From Liolophura sinensis (Eukaryota > Mollusca > Polyplacophora > Chitonida > Chitonidae), in contig NC_088297.1 in the NCBI RefSeq assembly GCF_032854445.1, forward strand, positions 23,015,127 through 23,079,126: a stretch of DNA of 64,000 bases, given 5' to 3'. The stretch's first letter is position 1. The number at the start of each line of letters is the position of its first letter. The position numbers were made by a program, and so were the translations under genes. This document shows positions 1 through 10,961 of the stretch, in pieces. The notes beneath the pieces are model-generated. The model saw nothing but the letters and a program-made list of their open reading frames with translations. It searched no databases and had not been told where the DNA came from.

Positions 1-81
1 CAGCTATACCCATGGATGCAAAATTATTTTGACACCCTAGTGCCGTCAGCCAGACCTATATATCTTCAAATTGTTTTGTAG

Positions 82-420
82 AGCGTCCTCTTCGGGACCG
101 GTAGATCCAGGATCAATCCTTGATTGAGTCACACCTAGTCACACCTAAGACTTTAAAAGAGGAACTTTCTCGCTTGGCGTTCAGCATGAAGGGGATAGTG
201 CAACGACTGGTTGATCCGTATCAGTATAATGGCTCGGGCGGGGCGGCTCACTTGCCTTCGGTAAGTCGTCTTAGTGAAGCAGCACTAAATAAAAGAGCGG
301 TGGAAATCCGTCCTGCAACAAGGAGGCACATTACACGTACATGCACCCTAATGATTCCTTCGTCGTCATATGACTGAAAAATTGTTGAGTACGACGTTAA
401 ACCCCAAGCACTCACTCACT
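82..420 (+). mobile_element. SINE (CACTCACTC-tail group), copy-1 specific
   Basis: The body contains TCGCTTGGCGTTCAGCATGA and ends TACGACGTTAAACCCCAAGC followed by CACTCACTC. It is flanked by the target duplication CAAATTGTTTTGTA (67-80 and 421-435, one extra T). It is absent from the equivalent place in copy 2. Confidence 0.8.
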
Positions 421-439
421 CAAATTGTTTTTGTAATAT

Positions 440-1000
440 ATTGCTCTTTAATATAGTTTTTACCGCGTAAGTCCATCGCAATTGATTAAAGCTTCGAGTT
501 TCTTTCACAGTATCACTGTAAGACATACCTGATCAACATTCTTTTGACACAATAACACGTCAAGCACAAAGCTTCAAGGTTCTTTTAAAACAGAACACAT
601 TGACTGGTTTGATTTCAGAAGATTATTTAGTCACAGTAACACTGCCAAATATATTAGGCAACTCAAAGGATTTCTTCTGGACACGGTGAGACTGTAAGAT
701 AAACATATATAGTGCATTTAAGATTCCTTTGACACACAGATACCGTCAAACATATCAAGTCAAGTTCCCTTGATACATTCATAATGCCAAAAATTATGTT
801 TCAAGGTTCTACTGACATAACAGCGCTAAGAGATAGAGCTCCAGTGTTCTTTTGCAGTAAGAATCTCTTCAACATTCTAAAAGTTGGGCGCAGTAACATC
901 AAAAGACATAAGCTGATCTGCAGCGTTGGGAGTGTTTTTATACAGGAGCCAAAAATACATGGCAGATAAAAGATGCAATAATACTGTCAAAGAGCTTCGC
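440..1000. repeat. Decayed tandem-like repeats, copy 1
   Basis: Recurring motifs such as TTCTTTTGACACAATAACAC, TCCTTTGACACACAGATACC and TTTAGTCACAGTAACACTGC suggest an old repeat of roughly 60 bp. It is matched at 50236-50950 and has no credible gene. Confidence 0.4.
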
Positions 1001-1339
1001 CAGAAACCCCCAAAGTGTAAATAAAGTCAAATGAAATGTTTTTACAAAAGATATCTTCCGCGCAACTAATAAAGTTTTACAGGAAAATACGGGTAACTTC
1101 TCCGACACAACTACAACGTATTGTTTCCTTTATAGTTTCATATTCGGTGTGAAACTCTTTGGTGAAATTAATTTTATAAAGTCTGAAACCCCCATGGCGT
1201 GATGTAAAAAAGGGATTGTCTTTTACGATCGCCAATAGACATTCTGCGCCTTTGTGATAAACAAAATGTTTCTGAAAATTTGGTTGGATAAAACTGGACC
1301 AAAGATGCTAAAACCGCCTTTGTCCTCCAAATACTAATT

Positions 1340-1465
1340 TTTAAATGAGTGTTTTGCGCCATACGCAAGAATATTTTACTTATACTACGGCGTCCAGCAT
1401 TATATTTGTAGGGCACCGGATAGAATCCCTGGGAAACTCACGAATATCCTCAGGTTGCCGAAATA
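1340..1465 (-). mobile_element. Old SINE body fragment, copy 1
   Basis: GTGTTTTGCGCCATACGCAA through CACGAATATCCTCAGGTTGC, a decayed reverse-strand body. It is matched at 51291-51416. Confidence 0.65.
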
Positions 1466-1898
1466 ATCCGTTGTTAATGTATTGGACTGAGGTCACCATA
1501 TACACTGAATTCTATTTACCATTTGCTCCTCTCAGTATACGATGATGTACGTTTTTATGTCATGTTACACTTGTCCTCATTCTTAATGACATTTAATCAT
1601 GCAAATATTCTCCGTCTGCAAGAAACTCAAAGTCACAAAGGTACAAATGTACCACGGAAATAGGTTTATCTAAACAGTCTAACCGTGTTGTTTAAACAGG
1701 GGAACTAACTCTGATGGTGGTTGGCCTCAGCACTTGATAGGCGTGTGTGTGTCTTGCTCGTCATGTAGTGTTCATCAGGACTCTTTTTCCAGTCCAGGAT
1801 GCTGCTGACCAATAGTGATCAGTTATCCACTAAAACCTAAAATCTTACAGGTTTTAGGAAAACTCAAAAATGAAGTATACATAAGATGGAAAGTCGGA

Positions 1899-2350
1899 GA
1901 AAGTTAATTGTAAACATCGTCTTAAACATTTTTCCCATTTTTCTTTACCTACTATACGGTAGGTATTCGGGACCACCTTCTGGTATGCTAGTGTATCGTC
2001 TTTGCATAAAAAAGTCCTAAATAGGGATGTGATTTATGTCCAATAAATATATTTGAGCTTGAATTTTGTGTTTTCTCCTGACAAACGTTTAAAAGGCGTA
2101 TTTTAATCATATTTATAATATATTCCTTACTAATATCCTGATTCAGATTTAACGCGTGCGTTTAGATATAAACAACAATTTTACATTCCAAACAATCTAT
2201 TAGACCAGCATCACATCATAAAATGGAACTTTCCTATGCACTAAAAGGTGGTCCCAAATACCCCCCATACAAACAATATTTTAAAATGTTCCTTTCTCTG
2301 TAATGAAAAATTTAAAAAATATTTAAGACCAAGCTTACAAAGAACTTTTC
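1899..2350. mobile_element. Palindromic MITE-like element, family A, copy 1
   Basis: The left arm AAGTTAATTGTAAACATCGT..CTTAAACATTTTT pairs imperfectly with the right arm AATATTTAAGACCAAGCTTA..AACTTTTCACAC. A second inner pair is GGGACCACCTTCTGGTATGC against GCACTAAAAGGTGGTCCC. Relatives are at 51850-52300 (duplicate) and 38371-38812. Confidence 0.65.
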
Positions 2351-2417
2351 ACACCTTTTCAACCGAAATTTGCATGATTTTTAATAAATTCAACGACAGA
2401 TACATGTAATGGATTTT

Positions 2418-3360
2418 ATGCCATGTCACAACAATGCATATTATCTAATCTGTACAGGTTATGCCATGTCACAAGAATGCATATTACCTTATCTGTACAG
2501 GTTACGCCATGTCACAAGAATGTATGTTATCTGATCTGTATAGGTTACGCCATGTCACAAAAATGTATGTTATCTGATCTGTACATGCTACGCGATTTCA
2601 CAAGAATGTGTGTTATTTGATCTGTATATTTTATGCCATGTCACAAGAATGCATGTTATCTGATCTGTATATTTTATGCCATGTCACAAGAATGCACGTT
2701 ATTTGATCTGTATATTTTATGCAATGTCACAAGAATGCATGTTATCTGATCTGTACATTTTATGCCATGTCACAAGAATGCATGTTATCTGATCTGTGCA
2801 GGTTATGCCATGTCACAGAAAGGCATGCTATCTGATTTGTACAGATTATGCCATGTCATAGATAGGCATGTTATCTGATCTGTAAAGGTTAAGCCATTTC
2901 ACAAGAATGCATGTTATCTGATCTGTACAGGTTATGCCATGTCACAAAAATGCATGTTATCTGTTCTGTACATTTTATGACATGTCACAAGAATGCATGT
3001 TATCTGATCTGCACAGGTTATGACATGTCACAAGAATGCACGTTATTTGATCTGTATAGGTTATACCTTGTCACAAGAATGCATGTTATCTGATCTGTAC
3101 CGGTTACGCCATGTCACAAGAATGCATGTTATCTGATCTGTACAGGTTACGCCATGTCACAAGAATGCATGTTATCTGATCTGTGCAGGTTACGCCATGT
3201 CACAAGAATGCATGTTATCTAATCTGTACAGGTTACGCCATTTCACAAGAATGCATGTTATCGGATCTGTACATTTTATGCCATGTCACAAGAATGCAAG
3301 TTATCTGATCTGTACATTTTTTGCCATCTCACAAAAATGCATGTTATCTCACTGTACAGG
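2418..3360. repeat. 43-bp minisatellite, copy 1 (about 22 units)
   Basis: Unit ATGCCATGTCACAAGAATGC + ATGTTATCTGATCTGTACAGGTT. Because 43 is not a multiple of 3, frames shift unit by unit; the open frames here are read-throughs. Confidence 0.9.
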
Positions 3361-3576
3361 TTATTTTATAACTTCTCCCCACAACTCGTGCTAGTCCTTA
3401 AAGTCTTATAAATTATGGTTTCAAACCGCATCTAAAATTATACATTGCTGCTCGAGGATGTTGAGGATTTCGAATGTGTTAAATATATCTCAAACCGAAA
3501 GCCCAGTAAATAATACATATAATGCAGTACGCAAATAGTAAATCGTGGTACCACTTGGACAAAATAAAATAATATA

Positions 3577-5610
3577 CTTTCTACCTTGTTAGCACAAATT
3601 GGACACACCAAAGCATATGTGCTGCCTACCTGGTTAGCACAAAATGGACACACCAAGTATATGTACTATCTACCTGGTTAGCACAAATTGGACACACCAC
3701 GTATATGCATTTTCTACCTGGTTAGCACAAATTGGACACACCAAAGCATATGCACTGCCTACCTGGTTAGCACAAATTGAACACACTAAGTATATGTACT
3801 ACCTACCTGCTTAGCACAAAGTGGACACACCAAAGCATATGTGCTGCCTACCTCGTTAGCACACACTGAACACACCAAGTATATGTCCTATCCACCTGGT
3901 TAGCATAAACTGGACACACCAAAGTATATGTACTATCTATCTGGTTAGCACAAATTGGACACACCAAAGCATATGTGCTGCCTACCTCTTTAGCACACAC
4001 TGAACACACAAAGTATATGTCCTATCTACCTGGTTAGCATAAACTGGACACACCAAAGTAAATGTACTATCTATCTGGTTAGCACAAATTGGACACACGA
4101 AGTATATGTACTATCTACCTGGTTAGCACAAATTGGACACACCACATATATGCACTTTCTACCTGGTTAGCACAAATTGGACACACCACGTATATGCACT
4201 TTCTACCTGGTTAGCACAAATTAGACACACCAAAGCATATGTGCTGCCTACCTGGTTAGCACAAACTGAACACACCAAGTATATGTCCTATCTACCTGGT
4301 TAGCACAAATTGGACACACTAAGTATATGTATTATCTACCTCGTTAGCACAAACTGAACACACCAAGTATATGTCCTATCTACCTGGTTACCACAAACTG
4401 GACACACCAAAGTATATGTACTATCTACCTCGTTAGCACAAATTGGACACACTAAGTATATGTACTATCTACCTCGTGAGCACAAAGTGGACACACCAAA
4501 AGTATATGCACTATCTACCTGGTTAGCACAAATTGGACACACCAAAGCATATGTGCTGCCTACCTCGTTAGCACAAACTGAACACACCAAGTATATATCC
4601 TATCTACCTGGTTAGCACAAATCGGACACACCAAAGTATATGTACTATCTACCTGGTTAGCACAAGTTGGACACACCAAGTATATGTACTATCTACCTGG
4701 TTAGCACAAATTGGACACACCAAATATATGTACCATCTACCTCGTGAGCACAAAGTGGACACACCAAATTATATGTACTATCTACCTGGTTAGCACAAAC
4801 TGGACACACCAAAGTATATGTCTTATCTACCTGGTTAGCACAAACTGGACACACCAAAGTATGTGTACTATCTACCTGGTTATCACAAATTGGACACAGC
4901 AAGTATATGTGCTGCTTACCTGGTTAGAACAAATTGGACACCAGAAGTACATGTACTATCTACCTGGTTAGCACAAACTGGACATGCCAAGTATATGTAC
5001 TGTCTATCTCGTTAGCACAAATTGGACACACCAAATTATATGCACTATCCACCTCGTTAGCACAAATTGGACACACCAAAGCATATGTGCTGCCTACCTC
5101 GTTAGCACAAACTGAACACACCATGTATATGTACTATCTACCTGGTTAGCACAAATTAGACACACCAAAGTATAAGCACTATCTACCTGGTTAGCACAAA
5201 TTAGACACACCAAAGCATATGTGCTGCCTACCTGGTTAGCACAAATTGGACACACCAAGTATATGTACTATCTACCTGGTTAGCACAAATTGGACACACC
5301 AAACCATATGTGCTGCCTACCTCGTTAGCACAAACTGAACACATCAAGTATATGTTCTATCTACCTGGTTAGCACAAATCGGACACACCAAAGTATATGT
5401 ACTATCTACCTCGTTAGCACAAATCGGACACACCAAGTATATGTACAATCTACCTGGTTAGCACAAACTGGACACACCAAGTATATGCACTATCTACTTG
5501 GTCAGCACAAACTGGACACACCAAGTATATGTATTATCTTCCTGTTTAGTACTAACTGAACACACTAAGTATATGTACTATCTAACTGGTAGGCACAAAT
5601 TGGGCACACC
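3577..5610. repeat. 43-45-bp minisatellite, copy 1 (about 46 units)
   Basis: Unit TAGCACAAATTGGACACACC + AAAGTATATGTACTATCTACCTGGT, with a 2-base length variant (AAAGTATA or AAGTATA types). Confidence 0.9.
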
Positions 5611-5699
5611 ACGCACCATGTAGCATGTTGGTATAGACACACACCTAGTATCTTCTAGAGTGATGACTCAGACTGGAAACACGATATTCTCATTTAAAG

Positions 5700-5948
5700 C
5701 GTAAGCGGAGGCCTCCATGACCCAGGTGGGTAGTGTGCAAGCACGACCCAATGACCCATGCTTTTCACTAGCTCATGCTGGCTTTCTCTCCGACAGTACG
5801 TGGGAAGATCTGTGAGGAACTTGGGGATGGTGGTGGTTTTCCCCAGGGGTTCTGCTCGGATTCCTCTCAGCATAACGCTGGCGGCCGTCGTATAAGTGAA
5901 ATATTCTTGAGGACGGCATAAAACACCAAACAAATAAATAAATAAATA
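5700..5948 (+). mobile_element. tRNA-SINE, copy 1 of duplication
   Basis: GGCCTCCATGACCCAGGTGG head, then the conserved body and a (AATA)n tail. The same insertion is at 55437-55682, so it predates the duplication. Confidence 0.8.
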
Positions 5949-6484
5949 GCTAAAACAAATCGAATGCAAAAACCACAAACGCATATCTTCAAAATGCCGT
6001 GGATTAAAACTTCACAAATCACTATATAACCCACGTAGAATTAAGGATAGTCTGCTCGCTCTCTTATTAAACATGTGACATTTGGAGACATTTTGTTTCT
6101 GAACATTGGCATGACTGGAGTTAATAATTATCTTTTGGGCGTTATTTTGCTCCATTGACCTCCTATAACCTCAGATTTTCAGTTTTCCCAACAATGCCTA
6201 CACTTTCATGTATGCATTTCAAGTTCGGTTATTTCCAGCTGATAGAGACATAAAACTTGACACCACTATAGCCCTTGGTTGATAAGATCCCTAGTTCGTA
6301 TCCAGCAGCAGGGATTAGTCAAACGAAGGCTTTTGTCAAGAGGTTCTATTGTATACCAAAAACCCCTTAATATTCTTTAGTGCCTAAACTAAAACAGCCC
6401 TCAATCACGTAAATAAATATTAATTTAAAAAAGTCACTAAAGTACAGGAAATATGATCCCAGTTGCAGATTCTTACACTCAAAC

Positions 6485-6720
6485 AATTAATCTGTTAATT
6501 TTAACAAAAAGTCTGTTGTCTGAGTGATGCTAGATTGTGTTCTGTTATTATGGCACAATATTCTCTCAAATTCAACACAACATCCTGTTAGTCTAATACA
6601 ATTATTTTGCTGAACTGATAGAATGTGTGTATTCTATTCAACAGAACAATCTACTTCAATAATAGAAAACATTCTAGCATCACTCAGGCATCAGACGTTC
6701 TGTTAAATTAACAGAATAAT
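6485..6720. mobile_element. MITE with about 60-bp inverted ends, family B, copy 1
   Basis: The left arm CTGTTAATTTTAACAAAAAG..CTGAGTGATGCTAGA and right arm TCTAGCATCACTCAGGCATC..CTGTTAAATTAACAG are inverted copies. It lies about 300 bases before the TATA box of the CUB gene. Confidence 0.75.
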
Positions 6721-7017
6721 TTTGGATGGTACATTACCGAATCGTTAGACTCAATAAATCTTACTGTAAATAAACATCGTATCACCAGACAGTTTAAAAG
6801 ACAGCTTTACGCGTCTTTGATAATAGACTGCGGAAGATATCATTGACTTTTTAATGTGCGATTGTTAGCTCTATATGCTGCACAAACAAACCCTGGGATT
6901 AATCCGCAGGTGAGGGGACTTCTTTGTGGCATCTTGTGACAGCTAAATGGTTTCTCATCATTAAGGTGTTTGATCAGGTTACTTCGGCTGTGTGTACAGT
7001 AACATCATCTAGTAGCC

Positions 7018-7024
7018 TATAAAA
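7018..7024 (+). promoter_or_regulatory. TATA box of CUB gene copy 1
   Basis: TATAAAA lies 37 bases before the start codon, implying a very short 5' UTR of about 10-20 bases if transcription starts about 30 bases downstream. It is conserved in copy 2 at 56752-56758. Confidence 0.65.
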
Positions 7025-7060
7025 CACCAGCTTAACACCCTATCCTCTCATCACTCCATC

Positions 7061-7117
7061 ATGAAGACTCTCATCGCTGTTGTGTTAGCTCTGACCGTTC
7101 TGCAGGCGACCGCTGTG
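7061..7117 (+). CDS. CUB gene copy 1, exon 1 (signal peptide)
   Basis: Starts at the ATG 37 bases after the TATA box and encodes 19 residues, a Lys followed by a Leu/Val/Ala-rich core ending in ATAV. The donor is GTAAGA and the phase is 0. No upstream ATG lies between the TATA box and this start. Confidence 0.85.
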
Positions 7118-10100
7118 GTAAGATTCCTTATCGGTTGTTTGCTTTGGTTGTGAAATTGGTATATTTTTTTTTATATATATTCAAGGGGACTATGTGACCA
7201 GTGGTCTAAGACGTTCGTGTGACCAATTACTCAGTCTTTAAGCTCGCCAATGACCCCTTATTCATTCCGCCAATATATATGATACGCATATCTGTACGTC
7301 ACACGTCTTCAGTGAGCAAGGCCGTTTACGCACTCTTGACGCTCTTTAACGACTCATGAGTTCAACCAATATCATCTGCACATCTGTACGTAACACGTGG
7401 GAAAGTTCGTCAGTAACCTGACAAAGGTTCATCGTTTATTCCGGGCACTTAAGTTTCAACCACCCATGTATGCATGAAAATGACCGCCATCGGGCTAAAC
7501 AACAATAAAATAAGTAAAACAAAAAAATAATATAAAACAATAGCTCTTAATGTAACTCTTTACTACAGCGCATGTAAAGATGCACTGATTTCTTCTTGAC
7601 GTGTGTTTTTTGTTTGACGGGTACGTTCTCAAACGTTCATGAACGTCCTCGTGCGTGTAGTGCTTGCACCAGGACGGCCGTTCACCTATTGGATTCCATG
7701 CTGACTGCACTTTTCATGACGATGTGTTTGCATAATTATCTTGTCCGATTTCACTCTTTTGTGAAGCCCAAGCAACTCCAGATTCTTTCCTACAATGAAG
7801 TCCGTTATCAGTCTTCATTGATGTTCTGGATCTGCCGCCTGTCACGCTTGCATCATCACGTAGTCAGGATTCTGTTGCACCGAAAGAAGTCTGGTAACCC
7901 CGTCAGCCTGATTTCCTCCTCCCTTCAGACAGTTCACTATTGTATATGCGAAATGCGTAATTTGACTTACAGAAGTGAGCTTTGCAATTATACTTTAATG
8001 TTTGTCATTTATCACCTGCTTCCAGTTGGAGTCCTGTATGTAGCTGAGCGCTTTAGTTAGCACCTGGTTAGTGTGCTTGTGCGTCACAATGACCCAGAAG
8101 CCTATCATCAGCGCGGTCGTTGTGAGATAAAGTTCAGCTGATGCTAGCTTCCTCTTCGGTCGCGCGTGGGAAGGCGTAAATAGGCCTAAGTAAATAAATA
8201 AATAAATGAATAAATAAAATGCTCTCAATTGGGATTACAGCCTTAACCCCGATAAGGCCTCATTCTGCTCATACTCTTCAAGTGTAAAATAAACCTATCC
8301 TTACTAAACATCGATCAATTAAGCACATAAATAAATTACTGCATGTTAGACAGCAACTAATGAATTATTTCCTATTTCATGTGATGTTCTGCTTTTCCCT
8401 TGTATTCCCTTGTTCCCCGAATACAACGCCAGCCTCTGGACGTGAATGAAGCGGAAGTTGACAGACCTGGTAGGGCTATTTACACTTTTTTTTTAGAATC
8501 TTTCACTTCTTGACCTTTTTTGTTTCACCTTGGATTTGAATTTTCAAGGCAAAACCTTCTTTACAGGGATGTTGCATTTGCTTTGTTTCCAGATAAAAGA
8601 TTCATGTAGGCCTATATATACTATAACTATGGATACAGACTACCTTAACATTTTGAACCGCTATTTGTTGCACTGAAGTTTATGCAAATGAAAATCTAGA
8701 AAATTAAATAGATTCTTTTTTCTGATGTATCATCATACCGGAAAACCTCTTTTAGACGCGTTCGCTGGTTATAAAAATAACTCACGCCTGACTGGGTAAA
8801 AGTGATAACATGGCGGCGCTTTAGATTTTTTGCTTTCTTTGAACCGGTGATATCAGGGTTATACGACATCACAAAAATAAACGGCATACTATATGGATGC
8901 ATATATACATTGGGTCTAGTGATGTCTTTTCTCTTGTTGGGAGCGGAAGACCCAGGATCAACCCTGGGTCGAGTCACACCTAAGACTTTAAAAGAGGAAG
9001 TTGTAACTTCCTCGCTTGGCGTTCAGCATGAAGGGGATAGTGCAACGACTGGTTGACAATTATCAGCATAATGGCTCGGGCGGTGCGGCTTACTTGCCTT
9101 CGGTAAGGCGTCTCAGTGAAGCAGCACTAAATAAAAGAGCGGTGGAAATCCGTCCAGCAACAAGGAGGCACATTACACGCACTCTAAGGATTCCTTCGTC
9201 GTCATATGACTGAAAAATTAAGTACGACGTTCAACCTCAATCACTCACTCACTTAAGAGCTTAGGCCAGAAAATTTTAATCAAATACATATATCATAAGT
9301 CAAGAGCTCCGTCCCACTCATCTGAACAACTCAGTACATAACATCAATATTAGATAGGAAAATTAGGCAGACTAGATGTGAGTTCATTAATGTTTTCAAT
9401 TTTCTTCTGTAACCAGCTCGCTGGGGGAGATACTGCGACCAGTCCTATTACAACAACAGCGGTGTGATAACAAGTCCTAACTACCCTCAGAATTATGATA
9501 ACAACCTAGACTGCGATTACGTCATCAACCCGACGCTGTACGGACGCTATGAGATGCGATTTTACCTCTGTGACTTCGATGTGGAAGCGTCTGTATTTGG
9601 CGGATGCTCAGACTGGGTGGACTTCAACGGGACGCAGCGGATTTGTGGGATTCAATTGGGCGAGATGAAGTGTGAGTGTGGCGACCATATCGTTATCATT
9701 TGCGCGGTGGCAGTGCTATCCTGGTCGTCAGTTGGCAAGGAAGTTTTAGATTCTGATAGCTGACTGCCCGTGAAGGCTTGGTGAAAGTAAACGAAAAGCT
9801 TCGCTCATTCAGGCGTTTAAAAGCCACTTGCCATACACGGGTATGGTGTGCATGGTTGTCTGTATGTCATGATTGTCTATACGTCATGAATGTCTGTACG
9901 TCATGGTTGTCTTTACTTCATGATTGTCTGTACGTCATGGTTATCTGTACGCCATGGTTGTATATGTGTCATGGTTGTCTGTACGTCATGGTTGTCTGTG
10001 CATCGTGGTTGTCTGTACGTCATGAATGTCTGTACGTCATAATTGTCAGTATGTCATGCTTGTCTGTATGTCATGATTGTCTGTATGTCATGGTTGTCTG

Positions 10101-10898
10101 TACTTCATGATTGTCTGTACGTCATGGTTATCTGTACTTCATGATTGTCTGGACGTCATGGTTATCCGTACGTCATGATTGTCTGTACGCCATGGTTGTA
10201 TGTTCGTCATGGTTGTCTGGACGTCATGGTTGTCTTACGTCATGGTTGTCTGTACGTCATGGTTCTCTGTACGCCATAATTGTCAGTATGTCATGGTTGT
10301 CTGTACGTCATGATTGTCTGTACCTCATGGTTGTATGTGCGTCACGATTGTTTGTACATCATGCACAGGTCATGAAGGAACGTTTGTCTCTAGCATTGTT
10401 TGTACATATATAGAAGCTGACAAAGAAGTTTCTGTATGGCGTTAAAAGTCAATCACTATTAAATAAACGTGTAAAATACAATCCAATACAAGCCAGCAAA
10501 TCAAGATTTCCCCATAAGTGATGGACAATACAGCAAAGACATTACCTAGATACATACGAAACGTTTGACAAACTTAGCCACACTATTTTACTTAAATCGT
10601 ACTTAGTTCAATTTTTTTTACGCTAAATTCGTTTAACATCATTTCAGTTTTGGGCACTGGGTTTTTCGAGTTGAAATTTCACACAGATTGGCGTACGACA
10701 CGACGTGGCTTTAGGATTGCATATTGTGCCGGCTGTTATAACTGGAACGCTGTGTCGGCAATGTGCAGGAACAGGCATTCCCGTTTGGCGAATACAGGCT
10801 GGCAAAACGGATACTTCCCGAACGGTTCCTTCGGAAATGGATGGCCGAACATCACTCGCTACAACCAGTCCCAGCATTGGGGATGGCCTAGCCAGTAA
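7061..10898 (+). CDS. Secreted single-CUB-domain protein, copy 1 (intact, 4 exons, 199 aa)
   Basis: The exons are 7061-7117, 8433-8469, 9417-9671 and 10648-10898. Donors are GTAAGA, GTAGGG and GTGAGT, acceptors end in CAG, and phases 0, 1 and 1 join without a stop (600 nt). Residues 1-18 or so are a signal peptide (MKTLIAVVLALTVLQATA). Residues 20-31 form a short acidic linker. Residues 38-142 form a CUB domain: Cys38/Cys64 spacing, the SPNYPQNY motif at 51-58, CDFDVEAS at 83-90, Cys95, ICG at 107-109 and a closing GFRIAY. The tail (143-199) is rich in Asn, Gly and Trp, with NGS, NIT and NQS sequons. CUB domains act in extracellular protein or glycan recognition; no protease or other partner domain is present, so the ligand is unknown. 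A TATA box and a poly(A) signal frame the gene. Exon 2 is short and its acceptor has a modest pyrimidine tract; it is needed to join phase 0 to phase 1. Confidence 0.85.
8055..8218 (+). mobile_element. tRNA-SINE lacking its middle, copy 1
   Basis: The head to CGCGCGTGGGAAGG is present, then it jumps to a TAAATAAATAAATGAATAAA tail; the central body is deleted. It lies in CUB intron 1. Copy 2 is at 57790-57954. Confidence 0.75.
8433..8469 (+). CDS. CUB gene copy 1, exon 2 (acidic linker)
   Basis: A 37-nt exon between CCAG and GTAGGG that encodes PLDVNEAEVDRP plus one base. It is the only piece I found that converts the phase-0 end of exon 1 to the phase-1 start required by the CUB exon. It may be a propeptide or linker, by inference. 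Confidence 0.7.
8938..9256 (+). mobile_element. SINE (CACTCACTC-tail group) in CUB intron 2, copy 1
   Basis: Same family as 82-420: a GGATCAACCCTGGGTCGAGT-like B-box region, then the shared body and the tail TACGACGTTCAACCTCAATC. It is shared with copy 2, so it predates the duplication. Confidence 0.8.
9417..9671 (+). CDS. CUB gene copy 1, exon 3 (N-terminal two thirds of CUB)
   Basis: Begins after TTCTTCTGTAACCAG and encodes residues 32-116, from ARWGRYC to CGIQLGEMK. The donor is GTGAGT. Reading past the donor leaves a hydrophobic tail and a stop, so splicing to exon 4 is required to finish the CUB fold. Confidence 0.85.
9847..10362. repeat. 17-bp minisatellite in CUB intron 3, copy 1 (about 30 units)
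   Basis: Unit TGTCTGTACGTCATGGT. A 17-base period reads as a 51-base (17-residue) open frame but lies between a good donor and acceptor, so it is intronic. Confidence 0.9.
10648..10898 (+). CDS. CUB gene copy 1, exon 4 (end of CUB and C-terminal tail)
   Basis: Begins after ATCATTTCAG and runs to the TAA. It supplies the last CUB strands (FLGTGFFELKF then GFRIAY), a Cys-Ala-Gly-Cys pair, and a tail with repeated NG and W residues. The poly(A) signal follows 57 bases after the stop. Confidence 0.85.
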
Positions 10899-10955
10899 AC
10901 CGAAACTTTGAATACATAGCTTCTCTTAATGATACACATCATTTGACAAATAATT

Positions 10956-10961
10956 AATAAA
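10956..10961 (+). terminator. Poly(A) signal of CUB gene copy 1
   Basis: AATAAA at 57 bases past the stop codon; the equivalent in copy 2 is 61034-61039. Further AATAAA motifs follow near 11,030, so the cleavage site is not certain. Confidence 0.5.

Noticed and set aside
784-969. 61-codon frame
   Set aside because: Lies in decayed tandem-like sequence; copy 2 loses the start codon (ATACC in place of ATGCC).
2418-5610. CRISPR-like arrays
   Set aside because: Units are contiguous minisatellite repeats without unique spacers, in a eukaryotic genome.
9672-9763. CUB protein ending by read-through of exon 3 (stop at 9763)
   Set aside because: This would truncate the CUB fold; a GTGAGT donor and an in-phase exon 4 restore the missing strands.
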